From contig JALHNJ010000005.1 in assembly GCA_022843585.1 (NCBI GenBank), forward strand, positions 62,001-126,000: DNA of 64,000 nucleotides, read 5' to 3'. The stretch comes from Chitinophagaceae bacterium (GTDB lineage: Bacteria; Bacteroidota; Bacteroidia; Chitinophagales; Chitinophagaceae). Of the stretch, positions 8,833 through 17,032 are shown piece after piece. Position numbers and translations under genes: made by a program. Position 1 is the first letter of the stretch, and each line of letters opens with the position of its first letter. Below the pieces are notes generated by a model. It worked only from the letters and a program-made list of their open reading frames with translations. It did not search any database and had not been told where the DNA came from.

Positions 8833-9570
8833 GTGGACAAAAAAAAATACATTATTGAAATTGCTACGTCTGATTTTACAACTACGCAATCTGCAGTGGA
8901 AGGTGGGGTAGACAGGATAGAGCTGTGTGCTAATTTGGCCGAAGGCGGAACAACTCCATCATTCGGAACAGTGAAACAATGCAGGGAAGCATTTACAGTT
9001 TCTTTATTCCCCATTATACGACCAAGAGGTGGGGATTTTTTATACAACAAAGATGAATTTGAAATAATGCTCCAGGATGTGAAGCTGTGCAAACAATTAG
9101 GATGCGATGGGGTGGTGATCGGTATGTTGAATATGGACGGCACTATTGATATGGTTAGAACATCAGCATTAATAGGAGCGGCTTATCCATTAGGTGTTAC
9201 TTTTCATCGGGCATTTGACAGATGCAAAGATCCTTTTGCAGCATTGGAAGAGTTAATTGAAATTGGCTGCGAAAGAATTTTGACATCCGGTCAGCAACCT
9301 TCTGTAGTGGATGGAGTTGAAGTAGTAGCAGAACTAAATAAAATAGCTGCTGACCGAATTATCATTATGCCGGGTAGCGGTGTTAGGAAAGAGAATATAA
9401 AAATGCTGGCGGAGAAAACGGGTTGTACTGAATTTCATTCTTCTTTACGAGGAAAGACTGCAAGTAAAATGAGTTTTATACATCCGGGGTTTAAAGATTC
9501 TGCGGAGAGTTATATGAATAATGCGATTGAAGTGGAAGAGGTGAGGGAGTTGAGGAGTGGGGTAGAGTAA
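8833..9570 (+). CDS. cutC: CutC family protein
   Basis: 245 residues starting at GTG 8833, 10 nt after the glycosylasparaginase stop, so the two are probably one transcript. Family marks are EIATSDFTTTQSAVEGG, DRIELCANLAEGGTTPS, VIRPRGGDF-type (here IIRPRGGDFLYN), GVTFHRAFD and LTSGQ. CutC is a cytoplasmic TIM-barrel protein named from an E. coli copper-tolerance phenotype; its real biochemical role is not settled. The pairing with a GlcNAc-Asn hydrolase suggests a sugar-related role as easily as a copper one, which is inference. Confidence 0.9.
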   Translation: MDKKKYIIEIATSDFTTTQSAVEGGVDRIELCANLAEGGTTPSFGTVKQCREAFTVSLFPIIRPRGGDFLYNKDEFEIMLQDVKLCKQLGCDGVVIGMLNMDGTIDMVRTSALIGAAYPLGVTFHRAFDRCKDPFAALEELIEIGCERILTSGQQPSVVDGVEVVAELNKIAADRIIIMPGSGVRKENIKMLAEKTGCTEFHSSLRGKTASKMSFIHPGFKDSAESYMNNAIEVEEVRELRSGVE

Positions 9571-9590
9571 AGGCTTTTTGGCCTAAGCTT

Positions 9591-10220
9591 TCATATTTTC
9601 ATATTATACTGCCCGGCTAAAAATTTCTTTTGCTCCTTGTAAGTTTTGCCAGATAAAATATCGTTGACGGTTTGTTTTAGATTTTCCGGACTTCTTGTAT
9701 TTTGATTAATGTCACGGAGAACTGTTTTTATTTGTTCAGATTCGTAATACTTAATGATGTCTACATTATTGATATCGATTGGAAAAAGAATTTGCAAAAT
9801 CATCGACTCGTCAATCAATCCCTGTCGATAAAGATAATTGCTTGCATAAAGAAAATTAAGATTATTAGTTATTCCCTTCCGTTGCATTGCTAGTAGGGCA
9901 ATCATTCGCTGTTGTTTTGTTTTTGTCTTATCAGCTATATAGATGATAACGTTGTTAATGTACATTTCGGGGTTTACATAAAGATTAATAAATTCTTTGG
10001 ACAAGAATACATCGTTGTAGCTTGTTAAATCGACAACGATTTTTTCTATAGAATCAATTGTATGCGAGAATGAAGCTGGGCTGATCCCTGTAGATAATGT
10101 ATCTAATGAAAACCCCTTCTGGTAATCATAATAAATAGGAATTGTCTTATCTAAATCATTCTTTGTATTACAAGCCGTAAGAAAAAGCATTACAATATAG
10201 AAAAGTAGATTCTTACTCAT
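9591..10220 (-). CDS. Unidentified lipoprotein
   Basis: About 209 residues from the ATG at 10218-10220. The N-terminus MSKNLLFYIVMLFLTACNT is a lipoprotein signal with lipobox LTAC. I do not recognise the mature part, which is rich in Ile, Asn and Tyr and contains mostly predicted helix in its C-terminal half. It starts 27 nt after the end of the TIM-barrel gene at 10248-11126, so it could be the last gene of the left arm of the sugar-oxidation cluster. Its lower G+C and lack of known domains also fit an unrelated insertion. It is convergent with cutC. Confidence 0.7.
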   Translation of the reverse strand: MSKNLLFYIVMLFLTACNTKNDLDKTIPIYYDYQKGFSLDTLSTGISPASFSHTIDSIEKIVVDLTSYNDVFLSKEFINLYVNPEMYINNVIIYIADKTKTKQQRMIALLAMQRKGITNNLNFLYASNYLYRQGLIDESMILQILFPIDINNVDIIKYYESEQIKTVLRDINQNTRSPENLKQTVNDILSGKTYKEQKKFLAGQYNMKI

Positions 10221-10247
10221 TTCCAATTCTTACGGCATCAATATAAT

Positions 10248-11126
10248 TTATAGCCGCACCCCCTTCATATACCCCGCATTCGCCTCCACCGCTTTCAATG
10301 GCGTAGTACCTGCATAATATTCTTGTTCTACTATATAATATTCCATGCCGTTTTCTTTTGCTGTTTTTAAAACAGATGGCCAGTTGATAGAACCAGTACC
10401 AAGGTTTACAGAGTTTTGTCCATTGTTGGTGCCCGGTGTTTTGTTGCGGTCTTTTACATGGCAAAGACGGAAACGGTTTTTATATTTTTTCAGCCAGATT
10501 TCTATATCTTCTCCGGCAGCGGCAACCCAATAGATGTCCATTTCATAATCTACTAATGATGGATCGGTGCTGTTCATCATTACATCTTGTGGCAGTTGTC
10601 CATCAATAGGTTTAAAAGAATAATCATGATTATGGTAAGCAAAACGAATGCCGTTGCTTTTGCATATTTCACCCTTTTTATTAAAGTTGTCCGCTGCTTT
10701 TTTATAATCATCCATTGTTTTTTGCGGGCCGAGCCATGGACAGATCAAATATTTCATGCCAATAGCAGCAGCATCGGCAGCTTTCTTTTCAAAATTTGTA
10801 TTAATGTCTGCATGACTGGCAACAATCTTCATGCCCAGATCATCCATGTATTTTTTAAAATCGGTATTGCTCATTCCCCAAAACATTCCTTGTTGGCCTT
10901 CATAGCTTTCAATTTGTTTATAGCCAAAAGAAGCTACCTGCTGCAAAACTCCTTTCGGATCTTTCGGCATATCATCCCGCAGGGTATATAATTGCAAACC
11001 AAAATCTTTTATCCCGGTTGCTTTGTCGCAGCCATCAAAAAATGAAAGTCCGGCCAGGCCACTTAATGCAAATCCTGTAGTGATGCCACCGCTTATTTTT
11101 ATAAATTTTCTTCTGCTATTGTCCAT
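10248..11126 (-). CDS. Tat-exported sugar isomerase/epimerase-like TIM-barrel protein
   Basis: About 292 residues from the ATG at 11124-11126. The N-terminus MDNSRRKFIKISGGITTGFA is a twin-arginine signal. The mature part is an AP endonuclease family 2 / xylose isomerase-like TIM barrel: GLQLYTLRDDM, YHNHDYSF, DYEMDIYWVAAAG (metal-ligand region), RLCHVKDRNK and VEQEYYAGTTPLKAV. Enzymes of this family epimerise or isomerise sugars or 3-keto-sugars using a divalent metal. Export means a non-phosphorylated periplasmic substrate. It follows the gluconate-dehydrogenase-like subunit 3 by 31 nt, within the left arm of the sugar-oxidation cluster. Confidence 0.88.
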   Translation of the reverse strand: MDNSRRKFIKISGGITTGFALSGLAGLSFFDGCDKATGIKDFGLQLYTLRDDMPKDPKGVLQQVASFGYKQIESYEGQQGMFWGMSNTDFKKYMDDLGMKIVASHADINTNFEKKAADAAAIGMKYLICPWLGPQKTMDDYKKAADNFNKKGEICKSNGIRFAYHNHDYSFKPIDGQLPQDVMMNSTDPSLVDYEMDIYWVAAAGEDIEIWLKKYKNRFRLCHVKDRNKTPGTNNGQNSVNLGTGSINWPSVLKTAKENGMEYYIVEQEYYAGTTPLKAVEANAGYMKGVRL

Positions 11127-11157
11127 GATGATTTTTTTAAAAGTTGCCAATCATTTA

Positions 11158-11796
11158 TTATTCAGCCCAGGCTTTATCACCTTTGGCATAAGGCATTTCG
11201 CCGTCATATCTTCCCGGTACTGGTATATGTCTTAGCGTTTCTGTCATTCCTGTTTTAGAAGTAAAGAAACCCAGTAGCGTCAATTGTTTCATCATTGTAT
11301 AATAATGAGAAGGGGCACCTTCAAATTCTTTTTGGTCTTTCCAGGAAATGGTGCTGTTTTTTTGCTCATGGGCTTCCCGAAGCATTTTATCGTCTGCATC
11401 CCTTTTTGAATTAAATTCTTTGGCTTCTTTTTCAAGTGTTACCAATAAATCGTGGCGTTGTTGTGGTGTACACTCTACAAACGATTTATTATTCGCTTTT
11501 TTACAAGCCTCTTCCAACGCAGCAATACCGTTGGTGAATGCGGTCTGTTGTTTTTCCGTATAACAATCGGTTACCATTACTTTCATAAACTCGCCAATTT
11601 TTGTGGCTTTGGCACCCGGTGTGGAGGTGGTTGGTATAATGGTTTCTCCCACTTCATCTAACAAACCAATATTGGCAGCGGTAAAACCAGCATCTGCTTT
11701 TCCGGCCGTTTTACAACCGGTTAAAAACACTTCACCACCAATTACCACACCGCCGGTAAGTACAGCGATCATTTTTAAAAGTTCTCTGCGATCCAT
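11158..11796 (-). CDS. Gluconate 2-dehydrogenase subunit 3 family protein (Tat-exported partner of the GMC oxidoreductase)
   Basis: 212 residues. MDRRELLKMIAVLTGG is a twin-arginine signal, followed by GEVFLTGCKTAG, which could also be read as a lipobox. The body is helical, with LLDEVGETIIPTT and the PTTSTPGAKATKIGEF segment typical of the small subunit of membrane-bound sugar dehydrogenases. In characterised relatives the small subunit acts as chaperone and hitch-hiker carrier, taking the signal-less catalytic subunit through the Tat pathway. That fits here, because the GMC subunit directly upstream (32 nt) has no signal peptide. Confidence 0.9.
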   Translation of the reverse strand: MDRRELLKMIAVLTGGVVIGGEVFLTGCKTAGKADAGFTAANIGLLDEVGETIIPTTSTPGAKATKIGEFMKVMVTDCYTEKQQTAFTNGIAALEEACKKANNKSFVECTPQQRHDLLVTLEKEAKEFNSKRDADDKMLREAHEQKNSTISWKDQKEFEGAPSHYYTMMKQLTLLGFFTSKTGMTETLRHIPVPGRYDGEMPYAKGDKAWAE

Positions 11797-11828
11797 ATAA
11801 AAGAGTTTATAGTTTAGCGTTTAGGGTT

Positions 11829-13511
11829 TTATAGATTTCCTTTTTTCAATTCGTTTACTGCAAAGTCAGCCGCCCTTGCTGTTAATGCCATATACGTTAA
11901 TGATGGGTTTACACAGGAAGCACTTGTCATGCAGGCACCATCGGTTACAAATACATTTGGTGCATCCCATACCTGGTTATTACCATTCAGAACAGAAGTT
12001 TTTGGGTCACGGCCCATGCGGGCAGTACCCATTTCATGAATACCCATTCCCGGAGAATAACCATAGTCATATGCATTTACATTTTTAACCCCTGCTGCTT
12101 CCAGCATTTCTTTTGCATCGTTCATCATATCAATACGCATCTTTTTTTCATTTTCTTTTATTTCCACGTCAAAAGAAAGTACTGGTAATCCCCATTTGTC
12201 TTTAACTGTTTTATCTAGTGTAATTTTATTTTCATGATAGGGTAGCATTTCTCCAAATGCCATGATACCCATATTCCAGTTATCGCTGGGTACACTCAAT
12301 GCATTTTTTAAATCATCGCCAATGGTAAATTCAGCAATTTCTGCGCCACGGCCACGGCCTGCACCACCCTGGTAACCAAAGCCACGCAGATAATCTCTTT
12401 TATCATCATAAATATTTCTAAATCGGGGAACATATACTCCAGTTGGTCGTCTTCCATATTCATACTTATCACTAAAACCTTCTACTGTTCCGCTTGCTCC
12501 ACAGCGAAAATGATGATCCATTACATTGTGGCCTAATTCGCCGCTGCTGCTCCCGAGACCACCATCCCATACATCCGTTGCTGAATTCATCAGTACCCAT
12601 GCTGAGTTTAATGCGGATGCACAAACGAAAACAATTTTTGCTTTGTATTCATAGGTTTTGTTTGTTTCTGCATCTAATATTTCTACTCCGGTAGCTTTCT
12701 TCTTGTCCTTATCGAATAAAATTTTTGTAACAATTGAAAAAGGCCGAAGTGTAAGATTGCCAGTTTTCATTGCGGCAGGTAAGGTAGCCGATTGTGTGCT
12801 AAAGTAGGCTCCAAAAGGACAGCCTCTCCAGCAACGATCTCTGTATTGACAATTCGTTCTGTTATTATGCGGCTGTGTTATGTTAGCACTTCTTCCAATA
12901 ATTATTTTTCGGCTGTTTTTATAATGCGCCTCCACTCGTTTCTTTACATCTTTCTCTACGCAGTTAAGATCCATTGCAGGCATAAAATCACCATCGGGTA
13001 ACACTTCTAATCCTTCTTTACTACCTTGTATTCCTGCAAATTTTTCAGCATGGCTATACCATGGCGCTATATCTTCATAGCGGATAGGCCAGTCAACACC
13101 AATTCCTTCTTTAGCATTGGCTTCAAAATCCCACTTATTAAAACGATAACTCTGCCGGCCCCACATTAAAGAACGACCTCCTACATGATAACCACGGAAC
13201 CAATCGAATCGTTTTGTTTCTGTATAAGGGTGCTCGGTGTCTTTACACCAATAATCAAGTACTGTTTCATTCAAGGGGTAATCCCTTTTTAATACTGGAT
13301 AGTCTTTGATCATTTGCTGTGTTCGTCCACCGCGGTGTGGAAACTCCCAGGGTTCTTTGTTAGCATTTACATAATCTTTTACATGCTCAATATTTCTGCC
13401 CCTTTCAAGCATTATCACTTTCAAACCTTTTTCGGTAAGCTCTTTAGCAGCCCATCCACCGCTGATACCGGAGCCAATTACAATTGCATCATACGTATTA
13501 TTATCTGCCAT
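11829..13511 (-). CDS. GMC-family FAD sugar dehydrogenase, catalytic subunit, with probable iron-sulphur site
   Basis: 560 residues. The Rossmann FAD-binding start is IVIGSGISGGWAAKEL. Further GMC landmarks are GGRSLMWGRQSYRF near residue 115 and the C-terminal active-site block HEMGTARMG followed by CVNPSLT. Residues 221-231 read CQYRDRCWRGC, spacing C-x5-C-x3-C, which matches the cysteine pattern that binds a [3Fe-4S] cluster in FAD-dependent glucose dehydrogenases. The family oxidises sugars; with DUF1080 and isomerases nearby, C3 oxidation of glycosides is likely. There is no signal peptide; export with the adjacent Tat-bearing subunit 3 is expected. Electrons probably pass to the cytochrome c lipoprotein encoded in the right arm. 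Confidence 0.93.
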   Translation of the reverse strand: MADNNTYDAIVIGSGISGGWAAKELTEKGLKVIMLERGRNIEHVKDYVNANKEPWEFPHRGGRTQQMIKDYPVLKRDYPLNETVLDYWCKDTEHPYTETKRFDWFRGYHVGGRSLMWGRQSYRFNKWDFEANAKEGIGVDWPIRYEDIAPWYSHAEKFAGIQGSKEGLEVLPDGDFMPAMDLNCVEKDVKKRVEAHYKNSRKIIIGRSANITQPHNNRTNCQYRDRCWRGCPFGAYFSTQSATLPAAMKTGNLTLRPFSIVTKILFDKDKKKATGVEILDAETNKTYEYKAKIVFVCASALNSAWVLMNSATDVWDGGLGSSSGELGHNVMDHHFRCGASGTVEGFSDKYEYGRRPTGVYVPRFRNIYDDKRDYLRGFGYQGGAGRGRGAEIAEFTIGDDLKNALSVPSDNWNMGIMAFGEMLPYHENKITLDKTVKDKWGLPVLSFDVEIKENEKKMRIDMMNDAKEMLEAAGVKNVNAYDYGYSPGMGIHEMGTARMGRDPKTSVLNGNNQVWDAPNVFVTDGACMTSASCVNPSLTYMALTARAADFAVNELKKGNL

Positions 13512-13588
13512 GTTATAAGTTTAAAGTTTATTTTTTGTTGTTATTTCAATAGTACAGTTCAAAATATTTTTTTGTAACCCTTTTTAAA

Positions 13589-14485
13589 TTACACATCACA
13601 AATCTTAATCGCCTTTTTTAAGGCTGCAATTTTTTCTTTACTGTCTTTTCCCGTTGGAATATATTCTTGCGCCACATATCCTTTATATCCGGTAGCAACG
13701 ATTGCTTCCATAATAGCAGGATAATATAACTCCTGCGATTCATCTATTTCATGGCGGCCCGGAACACCAGCAGTATGGTAATGACCAAAATACTGGTGAT
13801 TATCTTTTATGGTTCTTATTACATCCCCTTCATTTACCTGCATGTGATAAATATCATATAGAATTTTAAAATTAGGCGATCCTATTTTTTTACATAGTTC
13901 CACCGCCCATTTTGAAGTATCGGCCATGTAATCTTTATGGTCTATTTTACTATTGAAAATTTCTATTTGCAGGGTCACTCCATTTTTTTCTGCCAGCCCA
14001 ATTATTTGTTTTATTCCATCAGCCATATTTTTCATTCCGGTCTCATCATCCATTCCATTTCGATTGCCGCTAAAGCATATTAAATTTTTATATCCCGCTT
14101 TAGCAACAAGTGGTATAGCGTCGGTAAAATCTTTTATTAGTCCCGGGTGAAAGCTTTTGTTATTCCACCCTTCTGTTAAACTTATTTTACCAGCGGTGTA
14201 GCACATAGAACAGTTGATGCCATGCCGCTGCAAAGTAGGCCAGTCTTTAGGTGCAATAAGATCAATGGCGCCAAATCCTAATTTTTTAACTAACAGACAT
14301 AATTCATCTAACGATAAAAAGCCGTAAGACCATTGACAGACAGAATGGTTGATATTGCCTTTTAAAGGGGCTTCCAACTCATCTTTCGTATTGGCAAAAC
14401 TATTCAGTGAAGGAAAAGCTGTTACAGCCAGTGATCCGGCAGCAACCTGCTTCAGCCATTTTCTACGTGAATGTGTGTAAGCCAT
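13589..14485 (-). CDS. Tat-exported hydroxypyruvate-isomerase-like TIM-barrel protein
   Basis: About 298 residues from the ATG at 14483-14485, chosen because it gives MAYTHSRRKWLKQVAAGS, a clean twin-arginine signal. The mature protein is an AP2/xylose-isomerase-type TIM barrel of hydroxypyruvate isomerase shape: NHSVCQWSYGFLSLDELC, LQIEIFNSK, LYDIYHMQVNEGD, HYHTAGVPGRHE and VAQEYIPTG, with Glu/Asp/His/Glu metal ligands visible in these blocks. The substrate is unknown; position in the cluster points to a keto-sugar. It starts 7 nt after the MFS gene stop and lies 77 nt before the GMC gene. Confidence 0.88.
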   Translation of the reverse strand: MAYTHSRRKWLKQVAAGSLAVTAFPSLNSFANTKDELEAPLKGNINHSVCQWSYGFLSLDELCLLVKKLGFGAIDLIAPKDWPTLQRHGINCSMCYTAGKISLTEGWNNKSFHPGLIKDFTDAIPLVAKAGYKNLICFSGNRNGMDDETGMKNMADGIKQIIGLAEKNGVTLQIEIFNSKIDHKDYMADTSKWAVELCKKIGSPNFKILYDIYHMQVNEGDVIRTIKDNHQYFGHYHTAGVPGRHEIDESQELYYPAIMEAIVATGYKGYVAQEYIPTGKDSKEKIAALKKAIKICDV

Positions 14486-14492
14486 AACGTTC

Positions 14493-15707
14493 TTATTTTT
14501 TTTCGTCACGAAAAGAAACAGCAAATAATACAAATACTGCAGCAGCAATAGCAGCAGGAATAAGCCAAATCATTTTATAATCAAATCCATCTGCAGTTTT
14601 ATAGCTATCGGTAATTAAGCCGGCAACTTTAAATCCAATTAGCATCCCTACCCCATAAGTAGCCAATGTTATCAATCCCTGGGCGGCACTTTTATATTTT
14701 TCACCAGCTTTTGAGTTGGTATAAATCTGGCCGGATACAAAAAAGAAGTCGTAGCAAATTCCATGTAGCGCAATGCCAAGGATGAGCATAAAGCTTAGGT
14801 CGCCTGCATTTCCAAACGCAAACAATACGTAGCGTAATGCCCAGGCAAGCATACCTACAAGAATTGTTTTCTTAAAACCAAATTTTGAAAAGAAAACAGG
14901 AAGGGCAAGTAGAAACAAAACTTCTGATGCTTGCCCAATTGTCATCTTACCAGTAGGATTTGACATTCCTACATTGGAAAGAAAGGAATTTGCATTTTGA
15001 TAATAAAAAGCAAGCGGAATACATATAAGTATTGATGCAATAAAGAAGATCAGGAAATTTTTATCCTTCAATAATTTAAGTGCATCTAATCCTAATATCT
15101 GACCAATGCTAACTTTTTCACCTGTAGATTTAGCGGGAGGTGTTTTAGGCAAGGTAAAACTGTACAATCCAAGCACCAGTGCAGCAGCACCAGATAAGAG
15201 AAAAGTATTTTTCAATAAACCTTTTGCCGTATTCTCCTGAGAATCCCAATGAAAAAGATAACTAATAAGCAATCCAGCTACAATCCATCCTAATGTTCCA
15301 AAAACCCGTATGATAGAGAATTCTTTTTCAGGATCTTTCATTTGATTAAATGATACCGAATTAACCAATGCTAATGTTGGCATATAAAGAATCATATAGC
15401 CTAATGCATAGGGGTAAAAGACAGTAACATTATCCGAACTATACATCATATACATTAAGCCAGCTCCAAGAATGTGTAAAACGCCAAGAATTTTTTCTGC
15501 ATTAAAATACCGGTCTGCAATAAGACCAATAATAAATGGAGCGATGATAGCTCCCCAAGATTGCGTGGAGAATACATCTCCAATTTTTGCACCGTCAGCC
15601 TGAAGATTGGTACCTAAAAAAGTTCCCAATGTAACAAACCATCCTCCCCAGATAAAAAACTCCAGAAACATCATTATAGATAGCTGAATACGGGTCGTAG
15701 ATTTCAT
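14493..15707 (-). CDS. MFS transporter, nucleoside:H+ symporter (NupG)-like
   Basis: About 404 residues from the ATG at 15705-15707, with twelve predicted membrane spans. The opening IQLSIMMFLEFFIWGGWFV and LGTFLGTNLQADGAKIGDVF, then PFIIGLIADRYFNAEKILG, are the hallmark of the NupG/XapB-type nucleoside permease branch of the MFS that is common in Bacteroidota sugar clusters. It is the first gene of the left arm and so probably imports the product of the periplasmic oxidation or hydrolysis steps; the true substrate is likely a sugar derivative rather than a nucleoside, which is inference. The last codons sit 7 nt from the next gene. Confidence 0.9.
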   Translation of the reverse strand: MKSTTRIQLSIMMFLEFFIWGGWFVTLGTFLGTNLQADGAKIGDVFSTQSWGAIIAPFIIGLIADRYFNAEKILGVLHILGAGLMYMMYSSDNVTVFYPYALGYMILYMPTLALVNSVSFNQMKDPEKEFSIIRVFGTLGWIVAGLLISYLFHWDSQENTAKGLLKNTFLLSGAAALVLGLYSFTLPKTPPAKSTGEKVSIGQILGLDALKLLKDKNFLIFFIASILICIPLAFYYQNANSFLSNVGMSNPTGKMTIGQASEVLFLLALPVFFSKFGFKKTILVGMLAWALRYVLFAFGNAGDLSFMLILGIALHGICYDFFFVSGQIYTNSKAGEKYKSAAQGLITLATYGVGMLIGFKVAGLITDSYKTADGFDYKMIWLIPAAIAAAVFVLFAVSFRDEKK

Positions 15708-15784
15708 ATGCAAACTGTTGGGTGAATCGTTAGTTTTAAAAAATCCATTAAAGAACTAAATGTACTATTTTTAAATTCAGATTA

Positions 15785-15797
15785 TGTTCTCAGAACA
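15785..15797. promoter_or_regulatory. Dyad TGTTCT-C-AGAACA, candidate operator
   Basis: Perfect 6-nt arms around one base, placed in the 126-bp gap between the divergent MFS and Gfo/Idh/MocA genes. It is well placed to control both arms of the sugar-oxidation cluster. No regulator gene is in the window, so the protein that binds is unknown. Confidence 0.5.
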
Positions 15798-15821
15798 CAT
15801 TTTTTCTATTATAATAAATAA

Positions 15822-15831
15822 CAAACGTTTG
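15822..15831. promoter_or_regulatory. Perfect palindrome CAAACGTTTG, LacI-type operator candidate
   Basis: Ten-base perfect palindrome with a central CG, the arrangement favoured by LacI-family repressors. It ends 2 nt before the ATG of the Gfo/Idh/MocA gene, where a bound repressor would block initiation of the right arm. Confidence 0.45.
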
Positions 15832-15833
15832 AA

Positions 15834-16994
15834 ATGCCAAACAGAAAATTAAGAATGGGGATGGTTGGAGGTGGGCCCGGGGCTTTTATTGGTGGAGTTC
15901 ACCGTATTGCCGCTGCCATGGATAGTGAAATAGAATTGGTATGTGGCGCCTTTAGCAGCGATGCTGAAAAATCGGCACAGGCCGGAAAGGAATTGCATCT
16001 TTTACCGGAAAGGGTGTACGGATCATATAAAGAAATGATGAGAAGAGAAGCTGAGTTAGCAGTGGATGAGCGGATGGATTTTGTAAGCATTGTTACTCCT
16101 AACCATCTACATTTTGCTCCTGCTAAATTGGCGTTGGAAAATGGTTTCCATGTGGTATTGGATAAGCCAATGACTTTTGATTTGAACGAAGCAAAAGAAT
16201 TAGAAGCGGTTATTGAACAAAGCGGAAAATATTTTTGCCTTACACATACGTATACTGGTTACCCAATGGTAAAAGAAGCCCGCCAGCAAGTGCTGAGTGG
16301 TAAGTTTGGCACAATAAGAAAGATTTACGTAGAATACCCTCAGGGTTGGTTAAGCAATTTCCTGGAAAGCAATGATAATAAACAGGCAGCCTGGAGAACA
16401 GATCCAACTAAAAGTGGTATAGCGGGAGCCATGGGTGATATCGGTACTCATGCATTTAACCTGGCAGAATATGTAAGCGGATTAAAAACAACAAAACTTT
16501 GTGCAGATATTAATATTGTTGTAGAAGGAAGGAAATTAGATGATGATGGGGCGGTATTATTAAAATATAATAATGGAGCAAGCGGAGTGCTACTTGCTAC
16601 CCAAGTAGCAGCAGGCGAAGAAAACAATATTAAAATACGAGTATATGGAGAAAAAGGGGGTGTTGAGTGGAAGCAGGAAGACCCAAATACTTTATTAGTA
16701 AAATGGTTAGATAAGCCAGCAGAAGTGTGGCGTGCAGGAACAGGTTATCTTAGTTCTGTTGCTGCACATAATTGCCGCACACCAGCTGGTCACCCTGAAG
16801 GTTATTTGGAAGCATTTGCAAATCACTATCGCAATTTTGCATTATGTGTGCAGGCGCAGTTAGCCGGTGAAAAGCCCAAAGAGAAATGGTTGGATTTTCC
16901 AGGCTATCAAGATGGATTGCGGGGAATGTTATTTATAGAAAAAGTAATAGAAAGTGGTAAGAGTGATGCAAAATGGATTTCGATGGAAGTGTAA
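15834..16994 (+). CDS. Gfo/Idh/MocA family oxidoreductase
   Basis: 386 residues, cytoplasmic. The N-terminal Rossmann domain shows RMGMVGGGPGAFIGGVHR; the family motif DKPMTFDLNEAKEL (the E/DKP block) is near residue 115; the C-terminal domain has GAMGDIGTHAFNLAEYVSG with the catalytic-region His, and ends with a typical substrate-domain tail. The family uses NAD(P) to oxidise or reduce sugars, and several members handle 3-keto-sugars or inositols. As first gene of the right arm it may carry out the cytoplasmic reduction of a keto-sugar or supply the first oxidation step. The next gene, a TIM-barrel isomerase, follows after 38 nt. Confidence 0.93.
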   Translation: MPNRKLRMGMVGGGPGAFIGGVHRIAAAMDSEIELVCGAFSSDAEKSAQAGKELHLLPERVYGSYKEMMRREAELAVDERMDFVSIVTPNHLHFAPAKLALENGFHVVLDKPMTFDLNEAKELEAVIEQSGKYFCLTHTYTGYPMVKEARQQVLSGKFGTIRKIYVEYPQGWLSNFLESNDNKQAAWRTDPTKSGIAGAMGDIGTHAFNLAEYVSGLKTTKLCADINIVVEGRKLDDDGAVLLKYNNGASGVLLATQVAAGEENNIKIRVYGEKGGVEWKQEDPNTLLVKWLDKPAEVWRAGTGYLSSVAAHNCRTPAGHPEGYLEAFANHYRNFALCVQAQLAGEKPKEKWLDFPGYQDGLRGMLFIEKVIESGKSDAKWISMEV

Positions 16995-17032
16995 AATATT
17001 CAATGCTTATTATATTTAATCTAAACTTTTAA

